Shown: positions 6,759 to 13,947 of the stretch, one piece after another | Numbering within the stretch: the first letter of the stretch is position 1 | Layout of the letters: every line of letters starts with the position of its first letter | Source: an uncultured Blautia sp. | GTDB lineage: Bacteria > Bacillota > Clostridia > Lachnospirales > Lachnospiraceae | Direction of reading: 5' to 3' | Assembly (NCBI GenBank): GCA_934394545.1 | Contig: CAKRRG010000074.1 | Location: 1-13,947 of the forward strand | DNA: 13,947 bases | The notes under the pieces: generated by a model | Databases searched by the model: none | Seen by the model: only the letters and a program-made list of their open reading frames with translations | Told to the model about the DNA's origin: nothing | Translations under genes and position numbers: made by a program

Positions 6759-7249
6759 ACGAGAAAAACAATCTTTTTTCTGCAACGGGAATCCCCTCAC
6801 TTTTTCTGATATTCGCGGTACTTATGCTGGTTATCCTGTCCCTGCTTGGATATGGAACTTCCAGGCAGGATCTGCAATCCAGCACCCTTTCCCTAAAACA
6901 GACTACCGCTTATTATAATGCCTGCTCTCAGGCTACAGATTTTTATTCCGATATGCTCCAGGCACTAAAAAAATTTCAGACTCAGGCAGAAGAAGAAAAC
7001 CAATATTATCAGATGGCTGCCCGCTATTTCGCCCAGGCCAAGGATGCCACCTGGAATCCGGATACCCATACCGTCCGATACCTGACCGGCTTTTCAGACA
7101 CTCAGAGTCTTGTGGTGGAAATTGCGTTTTCATGGTATAATCCTGATAAGAATGTCAACAGCTGTCCTGCCAGGATTCTTTCCTGGAATACGATAGTTAC
7201 TGCTGACTGGAATCCTGACAACAGTCAGCCCGTCTACAAAGGAGATTAA
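6755..7249 (+). CDS. Minor pilin-like protein lacking Glu5
   Basis: A 164-residue protein with an N-terminal leader ending in Gly12, followed by IPSLFLIFAVLMLVILSLLG, one hydrophobic helix, and a Gln/Tyr-rich helical domain. If cleaved after Gly12 the mature protein would have Phe, not Glu, at position +5. Among known pseudopilins the tip subunit GspK/PilK also lacks this Glu, so a tip role is a reasonable but unproven comparison. It overlaps the previous gene by ATGA, has an AAAGGAGG site, and is followed 4 bases later by pilT. Confidence 0.65.
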   Translation: MNEKNNLFSATGIPSLFLIFAVLMLVILSLLGYGTSRQDLQSSTLSLKQTTAYYNACSQATDFYSDMLQALKKFQTQAEEENQYYQMAARYFAQAKDATWNPDTHTVRYLTGFSDTQSLVVEIAFSWYNPDKNVNSCPARILSWNTIVTADWNPDNSQPVYKGD

Positions 7250-7253
7250 CTTT

Positions 7254-8324
7254 ATGGAAGAAAAAGTAAGGGCATTTCTGGAGCTTGCCACCAGAAAAAA
7301 AGCCTCTGACATTTTTATCATTGCAGGCCGTCCTCTCTCTGCAAAAATCGACGGGAAGCTTTGTATTCTGGAAGGCTTTGAAGAACGCCTTATGCCTCCT
7401 GAAACCAACGAATTCATCCGGATCATTTATAAAATGGCAAATAGCCGGAATATCCAGCCTATGCTGGACAGGGGAGACGATGACTTTTCCATGGCAATTC
7501 CCGGGCTTTCCAGATTCCGTGTAAACACATACCGTCAACGAGGCTCTCTTGCCGCAGTTATCCGAATCATCGCATTTCAGCTGCCTGATCCAAAGGATCT
7601 GCATATCCCGGATGCAGTTATGGAGGCTGCCGGCCTTACCAAGGGTATGGTTCTGATCACAGGCCCTGCCGGGAGCGGAAAATCCACCACCATGGCTTGT
7701 ATTATAGACCGGATCAATCACAGTCGTGAGGGACATATTATCACTCTGGAAGATCCTCTGGAATATCTGCACCCCCACGACAAATGTATCGTCAGCCAGC
7801 GTGAGATCTGCACAGATACCGCCAATTATCTTGTTTCTCTTCGTGCTACCCTGCGCCAGAGTCCGGATGTGATTCTTCTTGGCGAAATGCGGGATCACGA
7901 AACCATCCAGACAGCCATGACAGCAGCTGAAACAGGTCATCTGATCCTTTCCAGCCTTCATACCACAGGCGCAGCAAACACCATCAGCCGTATTATGGAT
8001 GTTTTTGAACCAAACCAGCAGCACCAGATTGCGATCCAGCTTTCCATGGTTCTGCAAACTGTTATTTCCCAGCAGCTGGTGCCGGATGTAAATGGACACA
8101 ATATTCCGGTTTTTGAAATCATGCGTCTTACCCCTGCTATCCGTAATATGATCCGCGATAACAAAATTTATCAGATCGACGGAGTGATTTCTTCTTCTGC
8201 CCAGGCAGATATGCGTTCCATGGACAACAGTCTTCTGGAGCTTTACCGCAATGGGCAGATCACCAGAGAAACTGCATTGAAATACTCTTCTAATCCGGAA
8301 ATGTTAAAACGGAAGCTCCTATAA
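7254..8324 (+). CDS. pilT: Type IV pilus retraction ATPase PilT
   Basis: PilT is the hexameric cytoplasmic ATPase that powers pilus retraction and twitching. The 356-residue product is normal in length. Visible motifs are Walker A GPAGSGKS (137-144), the Asp box LEDPLEY (165-171), Walker B DVILLGEMRD (205-214), the His box with His229 and His236, and near the C-terminus AIRNMIR (295-301), which matches the AIRNLIRE motif specific to PilT. ATG at 7254 lies 9 bases after AAAGGAG. It is the last gene of the operon, and its final codons form one arm of the terminator. It is the only pilus motor in the window; no pilB extension ATPase is present here. Confidence 0.95.
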   Translation: MEEKVRAFLELATRKKASDIFIIAGRPLSAKIDGKLCILEGFEERLMPPETNEFIRIIYKMANSRNIQPMLDRGDDDFSMAIPGLSRFRVNTYRQRGSLAAVIRIIAFQLPDPKDLHIPDAVMEAAGLTKGMVLITGPAGSGKSTTMACIIDRINHSREGHIITLEDPLEYLHPHDKCIVSQREICTDTANYLVSLRATLRQSPDVILLGEMRDHETIQTAMTAAETGHLILSSLHTTGAANTISRIMDVFEPNQQHQIAIQLSMVLQTVISQQLVPDVNGHNIPVFEIMRLTPAIRNMIRDNKIYQIDGVISSSAQADMRSMDNSLLELYRNGQITRETALKYSSNPEMLKRKLL

Positions 8325-8339
8325 TGAGCTTCCGTTTTT
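8308..8339 (+). terminator. Terminator shared by convergent pilT and protease genes
   Basis: This is a perfect 11-bp stem (AACGGAAGCTC at 8308-8318 with GAGCTTCCGTT at 8326-8336), with a 7-base loop holding the pilT stop codon and T5 at the 3' end. On the minus strand the same stem is followed by TTTT, so it can also end the converging protease transcript. Confidence 0.9.
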
Positions 8340-8358
8340 GTATGCTTTTATTCTGATG

Positions 8359-10932
8359 TTACTTTCTTGTCACAGACGCAGATGCTTTATATTTACTTTT
8401 TACCACACCGGTAGGTTCTTTCACATAAGCACGTATATAATAGCGGTATTTCGTTCCTTTTTTCACCTTTTTGTCTGTCCAGGAGGATGTTTTCCCTTTT
8501 TTGATGGTAGCTGTCAGCTTATATTTGCCCTTTCCGGTCTTCTTATAAATGTAATAACCATCACATTTCTTCTGCGCCTTCCACTTCAGTTTCAAACCTT
8601 TTTTGGTATTGGAAACGGAGGTGATCGTCTGCTTACATGGTGCTGACTTATATTTTCCGCTGGATTTATAGCTGCTTGCAGCTTTCTTTCCATTCACCGT
8701 ACAATACGCTCTTACCGTATACTCATATACGGTAGAAGTATTGATTTTTTTATCCTTATAAGAAGTCGTGGAAGCTTTCTTTATGGTAGTAAGCTTAGTC
8801 CACTTACCGGAAGCCGTCTTGCGGTAAACCTCATAACCGGCTGCACCGGAAATCTTATTCCAGTTCACTTTATTATAACCGTCCGAAGAGACTTTAACCG
8901 AAACAGCAGGAGTTGCAAGTGCTGTCTTTACCGTAACAGCATCTGTATAATCAGAGTATTTGGCTGTACCGTTTACCATACTGTAGGCGCGAAGCTTATA
9001 GGCATAACTGATACCGGGCTGAACCTTAGTATCTGTCCAGGAATCCTCAGACCAGGAAAGAGTCGCCATCTTCTGGTATGTACCCCCGGAAGCCTTTCTG
9101 TAAATCTGGTAACCGGAAACACCAGATGCTTTAGTCCAGGTGAGCCCAACCTGATTATATGCTTTGGCAGCTGCCGCAAAAGAAGCAGGCCTCTCTACAT
9201 TTACATCACTGCTCAAGGTTCTGGTATGCGCCTTGATTCTTGCACAAGCTTTGGAGCTTGTTTTGGAAAAATCACTCCAGCCATTATTCTCGTGATAACA
9301 AAAGCTCTGTTTCTCTGTCAATCCCGCCTGAAATTCTACCCAGTCATAGGCGCTGTCAGTCTCACACAGATACTCCACTGTCCCAGAGCCTATATTGGTA
9401 ACAACTACAGAATACAAGGTTCCGCTCATCAGGTTCACCTCAGGCACCTGAACTGTGGAAATCCCTGCATGCTCCTGGTAAAAAGTCACCGGAGAGCTGT
9501 ACGCAGGCGTTCCGCTTACCGGATTACCTGCATCTGTCAGATTAGTATAAACCTGAATACTGTAGCTTCCTCCATCTGTGTACGTAGCAAGAACCACTTC
9601 TCCAAGTGCCTCTCCATTTCCTCCACCAGCTTTTGCCTGAAAAACATTGGCAACGGAAGAAATCCCACCATTTCCCGATGGATACAGCTTTAGCTTGCTA
9701 AGTGCACTAGAGCCATCATAAAAGTAATTATTTCGATACGCAGGACTTGTAGTAGCTTCTGCTGCTACAAGGTTGTAATTTCCCTTGTTCTCATAAGAAA
9801 TGTAAAAATAACCATCCTCTCCCCAGTCTTCTCCCCAGCTGTTTCTGGCTATCCATGCACCATCTGAGGTAACCCCACTGGCAGCATTAAAATTATCTTT
9901 CGAATAATTGTCATCCCAGCCCACCAGCGTGATCGCATGATTGACGCTTGTTCCCTTGGGATAGCTGTAAGCGCAGGTATAAGGATTATAATAAATATCG
10001 TACATACCAAAGGACATGGAAGCGGAACCATATTCTGAAATCAGACTCTTAACATTATTAACCGAGTAAGAGGAAAAAGCTGCATTCTCCAGATACGCGG
10101 TTGTGTTATATGCCATACCGGAAGCCGGTACACTGTCTGAGTCCAACGTATGGTCTTCGTTTGTCTCATATGGAACCTGGGATTCCAGTGCCATACCGCT
10201 CCAGGTACTCAGGAAAATGGCAGCCAGGGTCTGATTGCCGCCCTCTCTGTAGGAATGAAGGACTGCGTTCCTGTCACTGGCTGTATTTCCAAGAGGATCG
10301 TTCTGACGGTTGGCAAAAAAGTACGCCAGATGCTCTTCCGACAGGTCAAAAGCTCCTGCTCCTGCTCTCAAAAATGAGATTTCCAGATTGGCTGCCAGCG
10401 TATACGCCCAGCACATATTGGAAGGCTTCTGATTCCTTACCGGTATGGAAAGGCTGCCTCTTGGATCATATTTTGCAGGATAGGAGGCTGCTCTTGCAGC
10501 ACCTACACTTCCCACATCCCCGTTGCCATTTCCAGATGGGGGATCCACATAGCTTATAGGCTGAAGTTCTCTGATCGGCTCCAGCTGAATCTGAACTTCC
10601 TCTTCTGTAAGAGAAGTTTCTTCAACCACGTTATCCTGAGACGGATCCGGATCTTCAGGATCAAGACTGCCAAATCCACCAACCTGCTCCTGGATTTCCT
10701 CCTGACTGCCGTCGGAAAAACCTTCAGACTCGCTCGTCTCCCCATCTGTCATATCCACAGTCCCGTTCTCATTTGTTTCACTATCTGCATCAGAAAATTC
10801 TGCTTCCGCCTCAAACCCTTCCATTTCAGCGGCGCTTACCATCTGGACAGGAACTTCTGTGAAAATCAAAGACTGGACAAGTAACAGACTTGCAATCCCT
10901 TTTTTTATTAGTTTTCTATATTTCATATTCAT
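8359..10932 (-). CDS. Secreted C1 papain-like protease with lectin-like and FN3 repeats
   Basis: An 857-residue secreted protein. A signal peptide (cleavage near residues 33-36) is followed by a very acidic Ser/Glu/Asp-rich stretch (about 36-125), perhaps a propeptide. The papain-fold catalytic domain spans about 150-395 and shows a full catalytic set: Gln168 and Cys174 in RNQKPSNMCWAY, His332 in VNHAITLVGW and Asn364 in ARNSWGEDWG. A beta-rich region (about 395-575) resembles the lectin-like domain often attached to clostridial C1 peptidases. Three fibronectin-III-like repeats follow (about 581-670, 671-763 and 764-857), each with a GYxIYRK-type strand; the last two are strongly Lys-rich. 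No sortase motif is seen. Its start codon overlaps the hisC stop (ATGA), and only a weak CGGA precedes it, so translation probably depends on coupling. The substrate is unknown. Confidence 0.88.
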   Translation of the reverse strand: MNMKYRKLIKKGIASLLLVQSLIFTEVPVQMVSAAEMEGFEAEAEFSDADSETNENGTVDMTDGETSESEGFSDGSQEEIQEQVGGFGSLDPEDPDPSQDNVVEETSLTEEEVQIQLEPIRELQPISYVDPPSGNGNGDVGSVGAARAASYPAKYDPRGSLSIPVRNQKPSNMCWAYTLAANLEISFLRAGAGAFDLSEEHLAYFFANRQNDPLGNTASDRNAVLHSYREGGNQTLAAIFLSTWSGMALESQVPYETNEDHTLDSDSVPASGMAYNTTAYLENAAFSSYSVNNVKSLISEYGSASMSFGMYDIYYNPYTCAYSYPKGTSVNHAITLVGWDDNYSKDNFNAASGVTSDGAWIARNSWGEDWGEDGYFYISYENKGNYNLVAAEATTSPAYRNNYFYDGSSALSKLKLYPSGNGGISSVANVFQAKAGGGNGEALGEVVLATYTDGGSYSIQVYTNLTDAGNPVSGTPAYSSPVTFYQEHAGISTVQVPEVNLMSGTLYSVVVTNIGSGTVEYLCETDSAYDWVEFQAGLTEKQSFCYHENNGWSDFSKTSSKACARIKAHTRTLSSDVNVERPASFAAAAKAYNQVGLTWTKASGVSGYQIYRKASGGTYQKMATLSWSEDSWTDTKVQPGISYAYKLRAYSMVNGTAKYSDYTDAVTVKTALATPAVSVKVSSDGYNKVNWNKISGAAGYEVYRKTASGKWTKLTTIKKASTTSYKDKKINTSTVYEYTVRAYCTVNGKKAASSYKSSGKYKSAPCKQTITSVSNTKKGLKLKWKAQKKCDGYYIYKKTGKGKYKLTATIKKGKTSSWTDKKVKKGTKYRYYIRAYVKEPTGVVKSKYKASASVTRK

Positions 10933-11993
10933 TTCCGTTTTTTCAAATATTTTTTCAGAAATTCTATTAGTTTCTCCATTTCTTCCTGCGTGCCAATTGT
11001 AATACGCAAATGATTGTCAATGCGTGGCTTCTGGAAGTATCTTACATAAATATGTTCCTGACGGAGAGCTTCAAAAAGCTCCTTTGCCGGACAACTGCTG
11101 TGAGCAGCAAAAATAAAATTCGTTCTGGAATCCGGAAAAGTAAATCCTAAAGCAGTGAGTTCTCGTTTCGTCCATTCCCTGGTAGCAATGATTTTCTCAC
11201 AGGTTTCTGTAAAATATCCCTTATCCAAAATAGCAGCCACACCCGTTGCAAGAGTGGTCCGATCCATTGTATAGGAATTAAAGGAATATTTCACATCATT
11301 CAGAAATCTGATCAGCTGTGGATTACCACATGCAAAGCCAATACGCATTCCAGCCATGGAACGTGATTTGGAGAACGTCTGAACTACCAGGAGATTGTCA
11401 TATCGATCTATTAATTCCAATGCAGATCTGGCTCCAAAATCCACATAAGCCTCATCTACGATTACGATCACATCCGGATTGTGCTGCAGGATTTCCTCTA
11501 TATCCGCAAGTGGAAGCTCTACTCCTGTAGGAGCATTTGGATTCGGGAAAATAATTCCTCCATTTTCTTCGAAGTAATCTTCTTTGCGAATGCAGAAATT
11601 CTCATCCAGAGCTTTACATTTATATGGGATTCGAAAAAGGTCAGCCCACACATCATAGAAAGAATAGGTAATGTCCGGAAAAAAGATTGGTTTTCCAGAA
11701 TTGAAGAAGGTTAGGAAGCTCATGGCAAGCACATCGTCTGACCCAACTCCTACAAATACCTGTTCATCCTTCAAGCCATAATTCTGTGCAATCGCGTGAA
11801 CCAAATCTCCTGCTGTAGGATCCGGATAAAGACGGAGCGTATCTGTATGGAGCTCATGTAATGCCTTTTCCACGCCTGGTGCAGGGGGATACGGATTCTC
11901 ATTGGTATTCAGCTTGATCATATCAGGCTGGTTCGGCTGCTCGCCTGGTGTATAAGGTACTACTTTACGAATGTTTGCTTCCCATGTATTCAT
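10929..11993 (-). CDS. hisC: Histidinol-phosphate aminotransferase
   Basis: HisC is a PLP-dependent fold-type I aminotransferase that converts imidazole-acetol phosphate to histidinol phosphate in histidine synthesis. The 354-residue length is usual. Visible are LNTNENPYPP near the N-terminus, NPNAPTG (151-157), DEAYVDF (180-186), the PLP-binding Lys209 in TFSKSRSMAGMRIG, and the C-terminal LRITIG with the carboxylate-binding Arg330. No other his gene is nearby, so it is a detached copy that could also serve a related aromatic or cell-wall amino acid reaction. ATG at 11993 lies 10 bases after GAGG. A consensus promoter is upstream, and the gene overlaps the secreted protease gene downstream by four bases. 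Confidence 0.92.
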   Translation of the reverse strand: MNTWEANIRKVVPYTPGEQPNQPDMIKLNTNENPYPPAPGVEKALHELHTDTLRLYPDPTAGDLVHAIAQNYGLKDEQVFVGVGSDDVLAMSFLTFFNSGKPIFFPDITYSFYDVWADLFRIPYKCKALDENFCIRKEDYFEENGGIIFPNPNAPTGVELPLADIEEILQHNPDVIVIVDEAYVDFGARSALELIDRYDNLLVVQTFSKSRSMAGMRIGFACGNPQLIRFLNDVKYSFNSYTMDRTTLATGVAAILDKGYFTETCEKIIATREWTKRELTALGFTFPDSRTNFIFAAHSSCPAKELFEALRQEHIYVRYFQKPRIDNHLRITIGTQEEMEKLIEFLKKYLKKRK

Positions 11994-12028
11994 TTTAGTC
12001 CATCCTCGCTTCTTCGTATTTTTTGATT

Positions 12029-12057
12029 ATTGTACGTTTTTCTGTGATATTTGTCAA
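12029..12057 (-). promoter_or_regulatory. Promoter of hisC and the C1 protease
   Basis: On the minus strand, a perfect TTGACA (12057-12052) and TACAAT (12034-12029) are 17 bases apart. The start near 12022 gives a leader of about 30 bases. That leaves no room for a T-box or histidine attenuator of the kind often found before his genes in Firmicutes. Confidence 0.85.
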
Positions 12058-12078
12058 ATTCCCTTACGTAAATTATGT

Positions 12079-12142
12079 AAAAATGCCCCCTTTCCAGGCA
12101 ACAAGCTTCTGTTCTTTCACTTATCTGCCGAAAAAGGGAGCA
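12079..12142 (-). terminator. mgtE terminator
   Basis: In the minus direction TGCTCCCTTT (12142-12133) pairs with AAAGGGGGCA (12093-12084), ten pairs with one G-U, followed by T5. The enclosed 39 bases contain further nested pairing (GGC/GCC and AACA/TGTT), making a long branched hairpin. It lies about 60 bases after the mgtE stop codon. Confidence 0.8.
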
Positions 12143-12199
12143 TGATCAAAATGCGATTTACGAAAAATTTCTATATACTTTTATATTGCCCTGCCTATG

Positions 12200-13594
12200 T
12201 TACCCGGCCAGGTGCAGCACTCCAATCAGGAATATCCAGCCAAGACCATAATAGGTTATAACAGCCACAAGGTCATTGATTGTTGTGATCAGAGGACCTG
12301 ACGCAACTGCCGGGTCAACACCGACCTTTTTAAAGAATAATGGGATACAGGTTCCCACAGCACTGGAAATCAGCATTGCCAGAAGAAGGGCAATTCCGAT
12401 ACAGCCTGAGACTGCGTATGCAAATATCAGTGTCTTTCCTTTGAAAAGATAAATATAAAGTCCGATAAGTACAAAAGAAAGGATTCCAAGCAACGCACCG
12501 TTGCAAAGACCGATTCTCATTTCCTTAAATACAAGCTCCAGCTTCTGTCTGCCTGTAAGAGACTCGTCCATCAGTACACGGATGGTAACCGCCAGAGACT
12601 GTGTACCAACATTACCTGCCATGTCCAATATAAGGGACTGGAATGCCATAATAATAGGGAGCTGGGTTACCACACTCTCGAATACGCCAACTACAGAAGA
12701 TACTACCATGCCAAGTCCAAGAAGAACGATCAGCCATGGCATACGTTTCTTCATAGACTCTTTCAGCGGCTCCTTCAGATCCTCCTCTGCAGTAAGACCT
12801 GCCAGCATGGCGTAATCCTCTCCCATCTCATCATCAACCAGGTCGATGATATTGGAAGATGTAATAACACCCAAAAGGCGGTTGTCGTTATCCAACACAG
12901 GAATCGAATCCTCGGAATAGGCTTTCAGTTCTTCGATACAGTCATCAATATCTTCCTCTGCATATACATACGGATAGGAAGTTGCTACCAGATCATCCAG
13001 AACTCTGTCCTGTCTTGCAATGATCAGATCCTTCAGATCAATGGCACCATAAAACTTCTGCGATTCCGTTACTACAAAAATGGTAGATATATTATCGTTT
13101 TTGGCTGCCTGTTCCACCAGACTGTTCATCGCCTGCTTCACAGTCAGATTCTCACGAATGATAATACAATTGGTCGTCATGCGGCTACCAATTTCATCCT
13201 CATCAAAGGACGCAATCATCTCAATATCATGACGGACATCATCATCCATTAATTCTACCAGAATCTTCTTCTTCGCCTTATCTATTTTGTGGAGAACCTC
13301 TACAAGGGCATCGGTCTCCATACGTGAAAGAATGGCCGCACCTTTCTTCACATCCATCTCTTTCACATATTCCGCTGCGTTATCTGAGTCCGTATACTCA
13401 AAAATATCAGACAGCATATCCAGATCCAGAATACGATACAATTTGTAACGTTCCTGAACCGTCAGCCTTGGCATTGCGTCTGCAATGTCATTGGCATGAA
13501 AATCTCCCAGCTTATCGCTCATAGCTGCCGGAGAGGTATTACTTCTTACTACAGCCAGAATATCCTGGGTGTAGTCCTGCACTCTTTTCTCCAT
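12200..13594 (-). CDS. mgtE: Magnesium channel/transporter MgtE
   Basis: MgtE is a homodimeric Mg2+-gated membrane channel. The 464-residue product has the family order: the MgtE N superhelical domain (about 10-130), two CBS domains (about 138-200 and 202-258), a connecting helix and a C-terminal membrane domain with five hydrophobic segments (about 285-464). The membrane part contains the conserved DMAGNVGTQSL (324-334) and DPAVASGPLITTINDL (427-442); Asp441 matches the pore aspartate position of the family. Acidic residues in the N and CBS domains fit Mg2+ gating. ATG at 13594 follows GGAGAG and is supported by the full-length N domain. A long structured leader precedes it. Confidence 0.95.
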   Translation of the reverse strand: MEKRVQDYTQDILAVVRSNTSPAAMSDKLGDFHANDIADAMPRLTVQERYKLYRILDLDMLSDIFEYTDSDNAAEYVKEMDVKKGAAILSRMETDALVEVLHKIDKAKKKILVELMDDDVRHDIEMIASFDEDEIGSRMTTNCIIIRENLTVKQAMNSLVEQAAKNDNISTIFVVTESQKFYGAIDLKDLIIARQDRVLDDLVATSYPYVYAEEDIDDCIEELKAYSEDSIPVLDNDNRLLGVITSSNIIDLVDDEMGEDYAMLAGLTAEEDLKEPLKESMKKRMPWLIVLLGLGMVVSSVVGVFESVVTQLPIIMAFQSLILDMAGNVGTQSLAVTIRVLMDESLTGRQKLELVFKEMRIGLCNGALLGILSFVLIGLYIYLFKGKTLIFAYAVSGCIGIALLLAMLISSAVGTCIPLFFKKVGVDPAVASGPLITTINDLVAVITYYGLGWIFLIGVLHLAG

Positions 13595-13674
13595 CCTGCT
13601 CTCTCCAATCTGATAAATAAGATATTTCTCCCTTTTCAGGGAATATTGGATCCCACACAGGGCATATGAAGTAA

Positions 13675-13696
13675 TCCAGATATAGTTTTATCTGGA
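13675..13696 (-). repeat. Hairpin in the mgtE leader
   Basis: This is an 8-bp perfect inverted repeat with a 6-base loop (TCCAGATA at 13675-13682, TATCTGGA at 13689-13696), midway between the attenuator-like hairpin and the mgtE ribosome binding site. A smaller CCCT/AGGG hairpin with a GAAA loop follows nearer the start codon. Neither has a U-tract. Confidence 0.5.
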
Positions 13697-13716
13697 ACAT
13701 GCACAAATATACGCAC

Positions 13717-13750
13717 AAAAAAGGGCAGAATAATCATGATAAGTCCCTTT
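13717..13750 (-). terminator. Attenuator-like hairpin in the mgtE leader
   Basis: On the minus strand AAAGGG (13750-13745) pairs with CCCTTT (13725-13720), followed by a T-run to 13717. It is located 120 bases before the mgtE start, with no gene end in between. The alternative pairing GAATAA/TTATTC uses overlapping bases. The stem is short and the loop is 19 bases, so it may be weak. It could be a real attenuator or the terminator of an unseen upstream transcript. Confidence 0.45.
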
Positions 13751-13831
13751 ATTCGTACAGTAAAATTCTTGTGGATTTCATAGGATTGAAAAAAGAAATG
13801 AGATCAGAAAGCTGGCACACGCCGCGCTCTA

Positions 13832-13927
13832 TTATAATGAAAGAACAGAATGTACGCTGCGCTCATCTGTCATTTCGTTTTTCCATCCTATGCAACTACT
13901 TCGCCCATGAGAATCGCAACTATCCAT
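13832..13927 (-). CDS. Possible 31-residue leader peptide upstream of mgtE
   Basis: A short ORF starts at ATG 13927 and ends at TAA 13832. AGGTG lies 8 bases before the ATG, a plausible ribosome binding site. The peptide has no membrane segment and I recognise no relative. The start codon lies inside one arm of the 92-base inverted repeat, so folding would hide it. It may simply be chance within a structured RNA. Confidence 0.2.
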   Translation of the reverse strand: MDSCDSHGRSSCIGWKNEMTDERSVHSVLSL

Positions 13928-13934
13928 TCTGTTC
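13843..13934 (-). other. Nested inverted repeat, possible structured leader RNA
   Basis: A perfect 10-bp outer stem (GAACAGAATG at 13843-13852, CATTCTGTTC at 13925-13934) encloses a second set of helices (TGCG/CGCA and CTCAT/ATGAG) in nested order. The 40-base core contains a run of A on the minus strand. It precedes the attenuator-like hairpin at 13717-13750. I looked for M-box hallmarks (GGTGAGGCTCC and the CAGTGCTAAAGCTC end) and did not find them. Confidence 0.4.
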
Positions 13935-13947
13935 ACCTGCCTTTGTT

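Noticed and set aside
7197..8099. Minus-strand ORF of 300 codons opposite pilT
   Set aside because: It is a mirror of pilT codon structure, Cys/His-rich as such shadows often are, with no promoter or ribosome binding site.
11995..12003. ATG GAC TAA mini-ORF between the hisC ribosome binding site and start
   Set aside because: It is two codons long and directly abuts the GAGG site, so it is most likely a chance part of the spacer.
13736..13764. TTTACT-17-TATCAT as an mgtE promoter on the minus strand
   Set aside because: The hexamers are imperfect and the -10 lies inside the loop of the attenuator-like hairpin; it is possible, but not better than a promoter beyond the right edge.
13839..13947. 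Plus-strand ORF running off the right edge
   Set aside because: It lacks a ribosome binding site, its peptide is unrecognised, and it coincides with the inverted repeat; too little is visible to call a gene.

Overview
The window looks like a chromosomal segment from a low-to-moderate GC Firmicute of class Clostridia, most likely a gut Lachnospiraceae (Blautia/Ruminococcus/Dorea-like). This is inferred from the clostridial Rho with a disordered N-terminal insertion, a c-di-GMP-I riboswitch, a compact clostridial type IV pilus cluster, consensus sigma-A promoters and purine-rich ribosome binding sites. I see no mobile element, tRNA, rRNA or CRISPR array. Family names below come from recognising motifs by eye, not from a search.

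Layout. (1) 1-1948, minus strand: rho with two candidate promoters in its leader; another promoter at the left edge points off the window. (2) 1949-3250, minus strand: a secreted zinc metalloprotease with the anthrax-lethal-factor/PPEP-type catalytic core. Its long leader contains a consensus promoter, a c-di-GMP-I (GEMM) aptamer, an intrinsic terminator, and a second hairpin repeating part of the aptamer sequence. (3) 3332-8339, plus strand: a divergent seven-gene operon that starts with a transglutaminase-like lipoprotein and continues with pilC, four small membrane or pilin-like proteins and pilT, mostly joined by 4-base ATGA overlaps and closed by a strong terminator. (4) 8359-12057, minus strand: hisC and a large secreted papain-like protease with three fibronectin-III-like repeats, joined by a 4-base overlap under one consensus promoter. 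(5) 12079-13947, minus strand: the magnesium channel gene mgtE with a downstream terminator and a long structured leader that carries an attenuator-like hairpin.

How the parts may work together. The most interesting region is the divergent pair at 1949-8339. In Clostridioides difficile, the related secreted protease PPEP-1 (Zmp1) is controlled by a c-di-GMP-I riboswitch and cleaves surface adhesins, while type IV pili respond to c-di-GMP in the opposite sense. Here a PPEP-like protease behind a c-di-GMP riboswitch and terminator sits back to back with a pilus operon. I infer a sessile/motile surface switch, but its direction and the protease substrate are not visible in the sequence. The second item to check is the mgtE leader: a 92-nt nested inverted repeat followed by a U-tract hairpin, without the M-box motifs I would expect.
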